Assembly (NCBI RefSeq): GCF_011634835.1
Contig: NZ_SIRP01000001.1
Span: 1,207,928 to 1,271,927 of the forward strand
Direction: 5' to 3'
Origin: Isoptericola sp. BMS4
GTDB taxonomy: Bacteria; Actinomycetota; Actinomycetes; Actinomycetales; Cellulomonadaceae
DNA: 64,000 nucleotides
Below, piece by piece: positions 1 through 7,280 of the stretch. Position 1 is the first letter of the stretch; each line of letters begins with the position of its first letter. The notes under the pieces were generated by a model. The model searched no databases, was not told the DNA's origin, and saw only the letters and a program-made list of their open reading frames with translations. A program made the translations under genes and the position numbers.

Positions 1-78
1 GCTGGGCCTGGCAGGAGGCCGCGAGGAACGAGCGGCCGAGCGGACCGGCCTCGCGACAAGCATCCCCGAAGGGTCTCG
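1..78 (+). repeat. Partial copy of a palindrome-flanked repeat (element C, copy 1)
   Basis: The first 60 bases align with the core of a repeat seen complete at 11790-11879 and, inverted, at 32201-32304. Shared blocks include GGGCCTGGC, CGAGGAACGAGCG and GCGACAAG, in the same order. The left arm lies outside the window. The middle is more diverged than in the other two copies, so this is a decayed or distant member. It lies downstream of the 3' end of the leftward yceI gene. Confidence 0.55.
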
Positions 79-95
79 TCAGCAGAACGTGGGAG

Positions 96-644
96 TCAGG
101 ACTGCTTGATCGCCGACACGTCCAGCGCGATCTTCACCTTGTCGCCCACCAGGACGCCGCCGGTCTCGAGCGCGGCGTTCCAGGTGAGGCCGTAGTCCTT
201 GCGGGAGATCTCGATCTCCGCCTCGAAGCCGGCGCGCGGGTTGCCGAACGGGTCGGTGGCGGTGCCGGTGAACTCGGTGGGCAGCTCGATGGTGTTGGTC
301 ACGCCGTTGATGGTGAGGTCGCCGGTGATCGTGTAGTCCTCGCCGTCGGTCGAGATCTCCTTGGAGACGAACGACCAGACCGGCTTCTCCTCGGCGTGCC
401 AGAAGTCGGCGCTCTTGAGGTGCGCGTCGCGGTTCTCGTCGCCGGTGCTGACCGACGCGGCGTCGAGCTCGGCGTTGACGGACGAGGACTCGAGGTCGTC
501 GCCGACGGCGATGGTGCCGGAGGTGATGGCGATGGTGCCGCGGACCTTGGCGATGCCCGCGTGACGGACCGCGAAGGAGGCGGTCGAGTGGGCGGCGTCG
601 ATGTCGTACGTACCGGCGGTGAGCTCTGCGGGAAGCGCGGTCAT
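96..644 (-). CDS. YceI family polyisoprenoid-binding-like protein
   Basis: A 182-residue single-domain YceI/lipocalin-like protein. The signature GTYDIDAAHSTASFAVRH is at residues 11-28 and the family's later beta strands follow (WSFVSKEI, YTITGDLTI, RKDYGLTWN). YceI proteins form a beta barrel that binds a long isoprenoid such as a quinone or polyprenyl chain. No signal peptide is visible, so this copy is probably cytoplasmic, unlike periplasmic E. coli YceI. The ATG start has a GAGGAG ribosome binding site just upstream. The gene is divergent from a MarR regulator, with an 18-bp palindrome over its likely promoter, so MarR repression is the natural inference. Family assignment is firm; the ligand is unknown. 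Confidence 0.93.
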   Translation of the reverse strand: MTALPAELTAGTYDIDAAHSTASFAVRHAGIAKVRGTIAITSGTIAVGDDLESSSVNAELDAASVSTGDENRDAHLKSADFWHAEEKPVWSFVSKEISTDGEDYTITGDLTINGVTNTIELPTEFTGTATDPFGNPRAGFEAEIEISRKDYGLTWNAALETGGVLVGDKVKIALDVSAIKQS

Positions 645-692
645 GGGTTCTCCTCGGCTGGTCGGGGCGTGCGGTTCGTGGTGAGATCAAGA

Positions 693-710
693 TAGTTGAG
701 CAATCAACTA
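693..710. promoter_or_regulatory. Probable MarR operator between yceI and marR
   Basis: TAGTTGAGCAATCAACTA is an inverted repeat with perfect 7-bp arms (TAGTTGA/TCAACTA) around GCAA, the size and style of MarR-family operators. It overlaps a possible -10 (TATCTT, 694-689, minus strand) for yceI and lies about 45-60 bp upstream of the likely marR start site. Repression of yceI by the adjacent MarR protein is inferred from this placement. Confidence 0.8.
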
Positions 711-740
711 CCCGCACGAGGTGTCAACCACGGGCTCTCG

Positions 741-753
741 TAACCTATTCCCG
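741..753 (+). promoter_or_regulatory. Likely -10 element and start site for the marR gene
   Basis: TAACCT at 741-746 followed by six bases fits an actinobacterial -10 with a start site near 752-753. The GTG at 753 is not in frame with the regulator, so the transcript probably has a short leader containing the GAGGAGGA ribosome binding site at 773-780. Confidence 0.5.
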
Positions 754-790
754 TGGGCGGGGGGACAGGGCCGAGGAGGATGGCAGGTAC

Positions 791-1291
791 GTGAACGACA
801 AGTCTGTGACCAGTGACGACGTGCGCTGGCTCGACGAGCAGCAGCAGTGGGCGTGGCGCCGTTTCCTCGACGGGACGTCCCGGTTCTTCGAGTCCCTCGG
901 GGACGTGCACGACGCCGAGCTCCCGGTGACCCTCGGCGAGTACCACCTGCTCGTCCAGCTCTCCGAGGCGCCCGGCCGGACCCTGCGGATGTCGGCGCTC
1001 GCCGAGTACCTCGTGCTGTCCCGCAGCCGCCTCACGCACACCGTGGACCGCATGGAGCGGCGCGGCCTCGTGGAGCGCCGGCCGGCGCCGGGCGACCGCC
1101 GCGGTGTGAACTGCGTCATGACCGACGCCGGCTTCGCGGCCCTCGTCGCCTCCGCGCCGGGGCACGTGACGGCCGTGCGACGCTTCCTCGTCGACGTGCT
1201 CGACGACGAGGAGATGGCGATGCTCGGCCGCGCGATGGCCAAGGTGGCGAGCGCCGCGCGCGGCGAGCAGGAGCTCGCCGGTCACGAGTGA
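791..1291 (+). CDS. MarR family transcriptional regulator
   Basis: A 166-residue winged-helix repressor of the MarR family. The N-terminal dimerisation helix contains WLDEQQQWAWRRFLDGT. The recognition region follows at about residues 48-100 (MSALAEYLVLSRSRLTHTV, then MERRGLVERR), with a wing carrying GDRRGVN. The C-terminal helices complete the dimer interface. The GTG start was chosen because the in-frame region has no earlier start and GAGGAGGA sits upstream. It is divergent from yceI across a perfect 7-bp-arm palindrome that is its probable operator. The ligand cannot be read from sequence; oxidant or phenolic sensing is common in the family. Confidence 0.92.
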   Translation: MNDKSVTSDDVRWLDEQQQWAWRRFLDGTSRFFESLGDVHDAELPVTLGEYHLLVQLSEAPGRTLRMSALAEYLVLSRSRLTHTVDRMERRGLVERRPAPGDRRGVNCVMTDAGFAALVASAPGHVTAVRRFLVDVLDDEEMAMLGRAMAKVASAARGEQELAGHE

Positions 1292-1407
1292 GCACGAGTG
1301 AGCACGAGCCGGCAGGCGTGGGCCGGGCGGTCGCCCGGCCCGCGACGGCCCCGCCGTGACGCCGCTCACGGCACGCTGAACGGGACCTGGGTGCCGCTCC
1401 GGTCTGG

Positions 1408-1413
1408 GACACT
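1408..1413 (+). promoter_or_regulatory. Leaderless-type -10 for the histidine phosphatase operon
   Basis: GACACT lies exactly six bases before the ATG at 1420. The same -10-to-start spacing occurs in front of several other genes here, which suggests that transcription begins at the start codon. No Shine-Dalgarno sequence is visible. The hexamer is a weak match to TANNNT. Confidence 0.4.
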
Positions 1414-1419
1414 GGGCCC

Positions 1420-2064
1420 ATGGCCACCACCACCGTCCACCTCGTGCGTCACGGCGAGGTGCACAACCCGGACGGCGTGCTCTACGGGCGAATCCCCGGC
1501 TACCGGCTCTCCGATCGCGGCCGGGCCATGGCCGACCGCGTCGCGGAGCACCTCGTCGGTACCGGTCGGGACGTCGTCGCCGTCGTCGCGTCGCCGATGC
1601 AGCGGGCGCAGGAGACCGCGGCGCCCACGGCGACCGGGTTCGGCGTCGAGCTGTCCACCGACGAGCGCCTGATCGAGGCGGGCAACCACTTCGAGGGCAC
1701 CACCATCGGGTCCCGGCCCGGTCAGCTCGCGCACCCCCGCCACTGGCGCTACCTGTGGAACCCGTTCCGGCCGTCGTGGGGCGAGTCGTACGCCGACCAG
1801 GTGGTGCGCATGCGCGCCGCGGTGGACGACGCGCGCCGCGCGTGGGCGGGCCACGAGGTGGTGCTCGTCAGCCACCAGCTGCCCGTCTGGGTGACGCGCC
1901 GCTCGTTCGAGGGCCGCAGCCTGGCGCACGACCCGCGCCGGCGCGAGTGCGCACTGGCCTCCCTCACGTCGCTGCGGTTCGACGGCGACCGGTTCGCGGG
2001 CCTGCACTACTCCGAGCCGGCGGGCGCCCTGCTGGGCGGTGCCGACCCGGTGTCGGGGGCATGA
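1420..2064 (+). CDS. Histidine phosphatase (phosphoglycerate mutase-like) family protein
   Basis: A 214-residue member of the histidine phosphatase superfamily. The N-terminal LVRHGEV motif carries the phospho-accepting His11 in the RHG triad. The second catalytic His is H152 in VVLVSHQLPV, and the acidic helix after YGRIPGYRLSDRGR is typical. The substrate cannot be assigned; broad phosphatases, cobalamin-type and mutase-like enzymes share this fold. The gene opens a five-gene operon for cytochrome c maturation: its TGA overlaps the next ATG as ATGA. Neighbouring Micrococcales often show this gene beside resA/ccdA, but a direct role in cytochrome assembly is not established. Confidence 0.9.
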   Translation: MATTTVHLVRHGEVHNPDGVLYGRIPGYRLSDRGRAMADRVAEHLVGTGRDVVAVVASPMQRAQETAAPTATGFGVELSTDERLIEAGNHFEGTTIGSRPGQLAHPRHWRYLWNPFRPSWGESYADQVVRMRAAVDDARRAWAGHEVVLVSHQLPVWVTRRSFEGRSLAHDPRRRECALASLTSLRFDGDRFAGLHYSEPAGALLGGADPVSGA

Positions 2065-2717
2065 TGCGCGAGGCACGCACCCGCCGGGCCGTGCGCCGGG
2101 CGGCGGTCGTCGCGGCGTCCGCCGGGCTGGCCGTCGCCCTGGCGGCGTGCGGGGCGCAGGACTCCGGCGCTGGCGACGTCGTCGGGCAGGGGTTCGTCTC
2201 GGGCGACGGCTCGGTCAAGCAGTGGGAGCCGGACGACCGCGACGCCGTCACCGTCGAGGGCACCACGTTCGAGGGCGACGAGGTGAGCACGGCCGACTGG
2301 GCGGGCGACGTCGTCGTGCTCAACACCTGGTACGCCGCGTGCCCGCCGTGCCGCGCGGAGGCGCCCGACCTCGTGGACCTGGCGAACGAGCGCGCGGCGG
2401 ACGGCGTGCACCTGCTCGGCGTCAACACGGAGGACGAGGCCGGGGCGGCCCTGTCGTTCCAGCGCACCTTCGACGTGCCGTACCCCTCGATCGAGGACCG
2501 CAGCGGGCAGGTCGTCGCCGGCCTCTCGGGCGTCGTCCCGCTGCAGGCCGTGCCGTCCACCGTCGTGCTCGACACCGAGGGGCGGGTGGCCGCCCGGGTC
2601 ATCGGCGAGGTGGAGCGGTCGACCCTGGAGGCCATCGTCGACGAGGTCCTCTCCGAGGGCGGCGGAGCCGCAGCGGAGGACGACGGCCCCGAGGCGGACG
2701 GCGCGGAGGGCGCCTGA
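2061..2717 (+). CDS. resA: TlpA/ResA-like thiol-disulfide oxidoreductase lipoprotein
   Basis: A 218-residue secreted thioredoxin-fold protein. An Arg-rich N-terminus and hydrophobic stretch end in the lipobox LAAC, making Cys30 the probable lipid-modified residue. The thioredoxin domain holds the redox motif CPPC at 94-97 in NTWYAACPPCRAEAPDL, and the cis-Pro region AVPSTVVLDTEG. ResA-type proteins reduce apocytochrome c cysteines outside the membrane using electrons passed by CcdA, whose gene follows with an overlapping stop/start. The acidic C-terminal tail (EDDGPEADGAEG) is low-complexity. The start is the ATG of an ATGA overlap; the next codon is also ATG. Confidence 0.9.
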   Translation: MMREARTRRAVRRAAVVAASAGLAVALAACGAQDSGAGDVVGQGFVSGDGSVKQWEPDDRDAVTVEGTTFEGDEVSTADWAGDVVVLNTWYAACPPCRAEAPDLVDLANERAADGVHLLGVNTEDEAGAALSFQRTFDVPYPSIEDRSGQVVAGLSGVVPLQAVPSTVVLDTEGRVAARVIGEVERSTLEAIVDEVLSEGGGAAAEDDGPEADGAEGA

Positions 2718-3484
2718 TGGGTGAGGCGTTCGCCAGCACGGCGTGGAGCGGCTCGATGCTGCTGGCGCTGCCGGTGGCGCTGGTCGCCGGCCTGGTGTCG
2801 TTCGCGTCGCCGTGCGTGCTGCCGCTCGTCCCCGGCTACGTGGGCTACGTGGGTGGCATGGCCGCGGTGTCGACCGGACCCGCGGGGGCGTCGCGTGCCG
2901 CCCCGGCACGCCGCCGCGTCGTGGCGGGCGTCGGGCTCTTCGTGCTCGGGTTCACCGCCGTCTTCGTGGCGCTCATGGCGGCGGCGGGGGCGCTGGGGAG
3001 CTACCTGGTGCGCTGGGAGGACGTCCTCATGCGCGTCCTCGGCGTCGTCGTGATCCTGCTCGGCCTCGGCTTCCTCGGCGCGGTGCCGTTCCTGCAGCGC
3101 GAGCGCCGGCTCCACCTCAGCCCGCGGGCGGGGCTCTGGGGGGCGCCGCTGCTCGGGGTCGTGTTCGGGCTCGGCTGGACGCCGTGCATCGGCCCGACGC
3201 TGGCCACGGTCCAGGCGCTCGCCCTCGACGAGGCCTCCGCGGCCCGCGGCGTGGTGCTGGGGATCGCGTACTGCGTGGGCCTGGGCGTGCCGTTCCTGCT
3301 GGTGGCGCTCGGGCTGCAGTCCTCGCAGCGGATGCTCGGCTTCCTGCGGCGGCACCGGCTCACGATCCAGCGGGCGGGCGGCGCGCTGCTGGTCGTGCTC
3401 GGGATCGCCCTGGTCAGCGGGCTGTGGGCGTCGTGGACCAGCCAGATGCAGGGCTGGATCGGCGGATTCGAGCTGGTGGTGTGA
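2717..3484 (+). CDS. ccdA: Cytochrome c biogenesis protein CcdA
   Basis: A 255-residue integral membrane protein of the CcdA/DsbD-beta family with about six membrane helices. The two conserved redox cysteines are present: Cys33 in SFASPCVLPLVPGYVGYVGG and Cys157 in GWTPCIGPTLA. CcdA carries electrons from cytoplasmic thioredoxin across the membrane to extracytoplasmic thiol proteins such as the ResA-like lipoprotein encoded just upstream. Its ATG shares its A with the upstream TGA, and its TGA overlaps the resB ATG, so the genes are translationally coupled. Length and motifs match the family. Confidence 0.95.
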   Translation: MGEAFASTAWSGSMLLALPVALVAGLVSFASPCVLPLVPGYVGYVGGMAAVSTGPAGASRAAPARRRVVAGVGLFVLGFTAVFVALMAAAGALGSYLVRWEDVLMRVLGVVVILLGLGFLGAVPFLQRERRLHLSPRAGLWGAPLLGVVFGLGWTPCIGPTLATVQALALDEASAARGVVLGIAYCVGLGVPFLLVALGLQSSQRMLGFLRRHRLTIQRAGGALLVVLGIALVSGLWASWTSQMQGWIGGFELVV

Positions 3485-5286
3485 TGAGCGACGAGACGAC
3501 CTACCGCCCGGAGGGCATCCGGGACGCGTTCACCGAGGGCGGCACCCCGGACGCCGCCGGAGCGAAGGGCCCGGCGCACGGCGGCAAGGGCTCGGGGCCC
3601 GGCGGACCGGCCCTGCCGTCCCTGGGGTGGCGCGGCACCCTGCGCTGGACGTGGCGCCAGCTCACGAGCATGCGCGTGGCGCTGATGCTGCTGATGCTGC
3701 TCGCGGTCGCCGCCGTGCCCGGCTCGGTCCTGCCGCAGCGCGGCCAGGACCCGGCCGCCGTCCTGGAGTACCTCGGCGACCACCCGGCGGCGGGGGAGTG
3801 GCTGGACCGCCTCGGTTTCTTCGACGTCTACAGCTCGGTCTGGTTCTCCGCGATCTACCTGCTGCTGTTCGTCTCGCTGGTGGGCTGCATCGTGCCGCGC
3901 ACGATCGCGCACGCCAAGGCGCTGCGGAACCGCCCGCCGAGGACGCCGGCGCGGTTCGGCCGGTTCCCCGCGACGGCGTCGGCGACGACGAGCGCGTCCC
4001 CGGACGACGTGGTGGACGCCGCGGCGGCCCACCTGCGCGGCCCGTTGCGGACGCTGCCCCTGTTCCGGGTGGACGTCGGCGGCGAGGAGCCGCGCCGCGG
4101 CAGGCCCGCCACCCGCACCGTGGCGGCGGAGCGGGGCTACCTGCGCGAGACGGGCAACCTGCTCTTCCACCTGGCGCTGCTCGGGCTGCTGATCTCCGTG
4201 GCGCTCGGCCAGCTGCTGCACTACCGCGGGCAGGCGATCGTCACGGAGGGGCGCGGGTTCGCCAACGCCGTCGTCGACTACGACACGTTCGAGTCGGGGG
4301 CGTGGTTCTCCCCGACGTCGTTGGTGCCGTTCTCGATGACGCTCGACGCGTTCGACTCCGAGTTCGCCTCCGACACCGTCGCGTTCGCGCAGGCCCGCGA
4401 CTTCACCGCGCACGTCACCGTCACGGAGCCGGAGGGGGCGCAGCACACCGAGACGATCAAGGTCAACGAGCCGCTGAACGTCGACGGGTCGAAGATCTAC
4501 CTGCAGGGCAACGGGTTCGCACCCGACATCACCGTCGAGGACTCGGAGGGCCAGGTCGCCTTCTCCGGAAGGGTGCCGTTCCTGCCCGAGGACCAGATGT
4601 ACACCTCGCGCGGCGTGGTGAAGGTCCCGGACGTCTCGCCAGGGCAGGACCAGATCGGCATGATCGGCTACTTCCTGCCGACGGCGGTCGTCGAGGAGGA
4701 CGGGTCGGCGCGGTCGGTGTTCCCGCAGCCGAACAACCCGCTGATGGTGCTCGAGGTGTACACCGGGGACCTGGGCCTCGACGAGGGGGTGCCGCAGAAC
4801 GTCTACGAGCTCGACACCGCCAGCCTCGACCCGGCTGTGGAGGACGACGGCAGCACCATGAAGGTGCTGGTGCGTCCGGGGGAGACCGTGGAGCTGCCGG
4901 ACGGGCTCGGCACCGTCTCGCTCGCCGACGACGTGCCGCGGTACGTCGCCCTCGACCTGCGGCACGACCCCTCGCTGGCCTTCGTGCTCACGTTCTCGCT
5001 GCTCGCGCTGGGCGGGCTCGCCGTGTCGCTGTTCACGCCCCGCCGCCGGGTGTGGGTGCGGACCTGGAGCGAACCGGCCGGGGACGACGGGCGTACAGTG
5101 ACTCGCGTCGAGCTCGCCGGCCTGGCGCGGGGCGACGACGCCGGGCTGCAGCGCGAGGTCGACCGGACGCTCGCCGCCGTGCCCGGAGTGCCCACCGAGG
5201 CCCCGGCCGACGGCCCCCACGGTGCCGCCGGCGGCGCCCCCGACAGCAGCACCACCGTTCGTTCGACCACCGTCACGGAGGACTGA
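3484..5286 (+). CDS. resB: Cytochrome c biogenesis protein ResB
   Basis: A 600-residue System II haem-handling protein. A polar, Gly-rich N-terminus of about 40 residues precedes the first helix (MRVALMLLMLLAVAAVPGSV), with more helices near YSSVWFSAIYLLLFVSLVGC and NLLFHLALLGLLISVALGQ. A large extracytoplasmic domain follows, then a last helix (LAFVLTFSLLALGGLAVSLF) and a cytoplasmic tail. ResB and the downstream CcsB form the haem exporter/ligase that attaches haem to apocytochrome c. The start overlaps the ccdA stop. The C-terminal 60 residues are Pro/Ala/Thr-rich and probably disordered. Confidence 0.95.
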   Translation: MSDETTYRPEGIRDAFTEGGTPDAAGAKGPAHGGKGSGPGGPALPSLGWRGTLRWTWRQLTSMRVALMLLMLLAVAAVPGSVLPQRGQDPAAVLEYLGDHPAAGEWLDRLGFFDVYSSVWFSAIYLLLFVSLVGCIVPRTIAHAKALRNRPPRTPARFGRFPATASATTSASPDDVVDAAAAHLRGPLRTLPLFRVDVGGEEPRRGRPATRTVAAERGYLRETGNLLFHLALLGLLISVALGQLLHYRGQAIVTEGRGFANAVVDYDTFESGAWFSPTSLVPFSMTLDAFDSEFASDTVAFAQARDFTAHVTVTEPEGAQHTETIKVNEPLNVDGSKIYLQGNGFAPDITVEDSEGQVAFSGRVPFLPEDQMYTSRGVVKVPDVSPGQDQIGMIGYFLPTAVVEEDGSARSVFPQPNNPLMVLEVYTGDLGLDEGVPQNVYELDTASLDPAVEDDGSTMKVLVRPGETVELPDGLGTVSLADDVPRYVALDLRHDPSLAFVLTFSLLALGGLAVSLFTPRRRVWVRTWSEPAGDDGRTVTRVELAGLARGDDAGLQREVDRTLAAVPGVPTEAPADGPHGAAGGAPDSSTTVRSTTVTED

Positions 5287-5288
5287 CC

Positions 5289-6272
5289 ATGCAGATCGCC
5301 GAGCTGAGCGTCCTGCTCGTGTGGGCCGCGGCGACCGCGCTGACCATCGCGCTCGTCGCGTTCGCGATCGACCTGGGGCGGCGGACCGAGGCGCGCGCCG
5401 AGGCCCACGCCGCGTCGATGACCCCCGCGGCCGTCGGGGCGGGCGGCGGCTCCACGCCGGCGCCCTCGACCACGCTCGACGCCGTCCCGCCCGCCGCGCC
5501 GCGCCGCCGCACTGCGGGCATCGCCATGTCCACGACGTGGCTGGGCACGGCGCTGCTCCTCGCCGCGATCGTGCTGCGCGGCCTCGCCGCGGGCCGCACG
5601 CCGTGGGCCAACATGTACGAGTTCACGATGGTCGGCACGTTCATGGCCCTCGCGGTGTTCCTCGTGCTGAACCTGCGCCGCGACGCGCGGTTCCTCGGGG
5701 CGTTCGTCACGGGGCTGTCGGTGCTGTTCCTCGTGCTCGGGCTCAACGTGTTCTACATCGCCGCGACGGGGGTGCAGCCCGCGCTGCAGAACTACTGGCT
5801 GGTCATCCACGTGGGCGTGGCGATCAGCGCCACGGGCATCTTCACGGTGGCGTTCGTGACGTCGGTGCTCCAGCTGCTGCGCGACAGCCGGGACTCCGGC
5901 GCGCCGTACCTGCAGCGCCCGGGGTTCCGCTGGCTGGACCGGCTGCCCACGACGGCGTCGCTGGAGGGGCTGTCGTTCCGGCTCAACGCGGTGGCGTTCG
6001 TGCTGTGGACGTTCACGATCATCGGCGGCGCGATCTGGGCCGAGCACGCGTGGGGCCGCTACTGGGGCTGGGACCCGAAGGAGGTCTGGAGCTTCGTGGT
6101 GTGGGTCGTCTACGCGGCCTACCTGCACGCCCGCACCACGCGCGGCTGGGACGGCCGCCGGGCCGCCTGGTTCGTCGTCGTCGGCTACGCGTGCGTGCTG
6201 TTCAACTTCACCGGCGTGAACCTCGTCTTCAACGGCAAGCACTCCTACTCGGGGCTCACCACCGGCTCCTGA
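5289..6272 (+). CDS. ccsB: c-type cytochrome biogenesis protein CcsB
   Basis: A 327-residue CcsB/CcsA-family haem-handling membrane protein, partner of ResB in System II cytochrome c synthesis. The WWD-type periplasmic haem-binding signature is clear near the C-terminus (GRYWGWDPKEVWSFVVW), with conserved His residues in HVGVAIS, AEHAWGRYW and GKHSYSGL. After the first helix there is a Pro/Ala-rich cytoplasmic linker of about 60 residues that is less conserved in the family. It starts two bases after the resB stop. The operon ends at the palindrome at 6291-6348. Confidence 0.95.
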   Translation: MQIAELSVLLVWAAATALTIALVAFAIDLGRRTEARAEAHAASMTPAAVGAGGGSTPAPSTTLDAVPPAAPRRRTAGIAMSTTWLGTALLLAAIVLRGLAAGRTPWANMYEFTMVGTFMALAVFLVLNLRRDARFLGAFVTGLSVLFLVLGLNVFYIAATGVQPALQNYWLVIHVGVAISATGIFTVAFVTSVLQLLRDSRDSGAPYLQRPGFRWLDRLPTTASLEGLSFRLNAVAFVLWTFTIIGGAIWAEHAWGRYWGWDPKEVWSFVVWVVYAAYLHARTTRGWDGRRAAWFVVVGYACVLFNFTGVNLVFNGKHSYSGLTTGS

Positions 6273-6290
6273 CCCCCGCCCGCCCAGTGC

Positions 6291-6348
6291 TGCGAGCGCG
6301 ATTTCGGGGACTGTCGAACGCCCGATAGTCCCCGAAATCGCGCTCACA
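6291..6348. repeat. Convergent-end palindromic repeat (element A, copy 1); likely bidirectional terminator
   Basis: The arms at 6294-6316 and 6323-6345 form a 23-bp stem with one mismatch and a six-base loop. It fills the gap between ccsB (+) and the leftward small membrane protein gene. The arm core GAGCGCGATTTCGGGGACT is related to the arms of the hairpins at 17960-18013 and 20913-20974, which have the same gene-end placement. There is no T-tract, as is common for actinobacterial terminators. Confidence 0.75.
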
Positions 6349-6353
6349 ACGAG

Positions 6354-6686
6354 TCAGGTGTCGTCGCTCCGGCCGCGCTCGCGGCGGCGCCGCTCCTGCT
6401 CCAGCTTCCACAGAAAGTCCGGGTCGTCGTCGGGGGCGGCGGGCCCGGACGGGCGCTGCGGCCCGCGGCCCGGGCGCCTGGGTCGACCGCCGCCGCCGGA
6501 GGCGCGCCGCCCCGTCTGCCGCATCACGATCCAGGCGACGGCGCCGAACACGGGCAGCAGCAGGATGATGACCGCCCACAGCCATCGGGGCAGGCCGCCG
6601 CGGTCCTCCTCCTCGGAGTTGGACAGGTCGACGAGGGCGTAGACGTCGAGCCCGACGACCAGGAGCGTCAGGACCACACGGAACAT
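6354..6686 (-). CDS. PLDc_N domain-containing small membrane protein
   Basis: A 110-residue protein with two membrane helices (VVLTLLVVGLDVYALVDL, residues 4-21; WLWAVIILLLPVFGAVAWIV, about 35-54). This matches the PLDc_N (phospholipase D-nuclease N-terminal) membrane module, which often occurs alone in actinobacteria. The rest is an Arg/Gly/Pro-rich tail with an acidic patch and a charged helix (FLWKLEQERRRRERGR). Function is unknown. Its stop lies directly beside the palindromic element shared with ccsB. The start is the only reasonable ATG, opposite a 220-bp intergenic region. Confidence 0.8.
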   Translation of the reverse strand: MFRVVLTLLVVGLDVYALVDLSNSEEEDRGGLPRWLWAVIILLLPVFGAVAWIVMRQTGRRASGGGGRPRRPGRGPQRPSGPAAPDDDPDFLWKLEQERRRRERGRSDDT

Positions 6687-6907
6687 GGCACCAGCCTATT
6701 CCGCCGGCGGGGTCTTCCAGGAATCCCGCCGCAGAGGTCGCGCGGGAAGGCCGCGTCACCACGAGGCGGCACCCCGGCACGCGCCTCGCGGCGTTGTCCT
6801 CGCTCGAATGGGCTCCGCCCGTCCTTCGCTCGTCCGCCTTGCGATGCGCGCACCGGTGCACCACCTGAGTCGACGTGGCCTCCCCGCGCGACCTCTACCC
6901 TGGTGCC
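6687..6907. promoter_or_regulatory. Divergent intergenic region with leaderless -10 for the DUF4229 gene
   Basis: TACCCT at 6896-6901 lies six bases before the GTG at 6908, the leaderless spacing seen at many genes here. A self-complementary GCACCGGTGC lies at about 6850-6860. The stretch around 6795-6840 is rich in CTCGCTCG-type repeats that faintly resemble element C, but no arms are present. I see no other gene or site. Confidence 0.5.
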
Positions 6908-7204
6908 GTGCCCCTCGTGCTGTACACCCTCTGGCGGATCCTGATCTTCGTCGCCGCGCTCGTCCTCGGCTACCTCGCCGGGCTGGGCAGTTGGCTGCTC
7001 GTGCTGGTCGCGGCCGTCGTCGCCTTCGCCGTGTCCTACCTCGCGCTGCGCGGCCCGCGGGACGCGGCGTCGCTCTGGCTCGCCGAGCGCGCCGAGCGGC
7101 GCCGGGCCGGCCGGGGGGCGCGTGACGTCGACGCGGAGTTCGAGGACGCCGCGGTCGACGGCGAGCCCGACGGGCGCCGCGACGACGCCGGCCCCGCGCA
7201 CTGA
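6908..7204 (+). CDS. DUF4229 family small membrane protein
   Basis: A 98-residue protein with two closely spaced membrane helices (LYTLWRILIFVAALVLGYLA, then SWLLVLVAAVVAFAVSYLAL) and a charged cytoplasmic tail, as in the actinobacterial DUF4229 family. That family is frequently encoded near menaquinone genes but has no known function. I chose the GTG at 6908 rather than the in-frame ATG at 6875, because TACCCT sits six bases before it and nothing resembling a ribosome binding site precedes the ATG. menA is convergent downstream. Confidence 0.78.
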   Translation: MPLVLYTLWRILIFVAALVLGYLAGLGSWLLVLVAAVVAFAVSYLALRGPRDAASLWLAERAERRRAGRGARDVDAEFEDAAVDGEPDGRRDDAGPAH

Positions 7205-7210
7205 CGCACG

Positions 7211-7259
7211 GCGGGCCGGCCGTCCCCGACAGGGCTCGACGGAACCCGGCCGGCCCCGC
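7211..7259. terminator. GC-rich hairpin between convergent DUF4229 gene and menA
   Basis: The arms GCGGGCCGGCC (7211-7221) and GGCCGGCCCCGC (7248-7259) pair with one bulged base, forming a strong stem at the convergent junction. It is probably a bidirectional terminator. Confidence 0.6.
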
Positions 7260-7280
7260 GGCGCCCGCTCGGGCCTCGGG

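Noticed and set aside
753-755. Leaderless GTG start for the marR gene
   Set aside because: The spacing from TAACCT is right, but the codon is out of frame with the MarR protein, which has its own ribosome binding site further on.
6795-6840. A degenerate element C copy in the gap before the DUF4229 gene
   Set aside because: The CTCGCTCG-like words are low-complexity and common in GC-rich spacers; no flanking arms are present.
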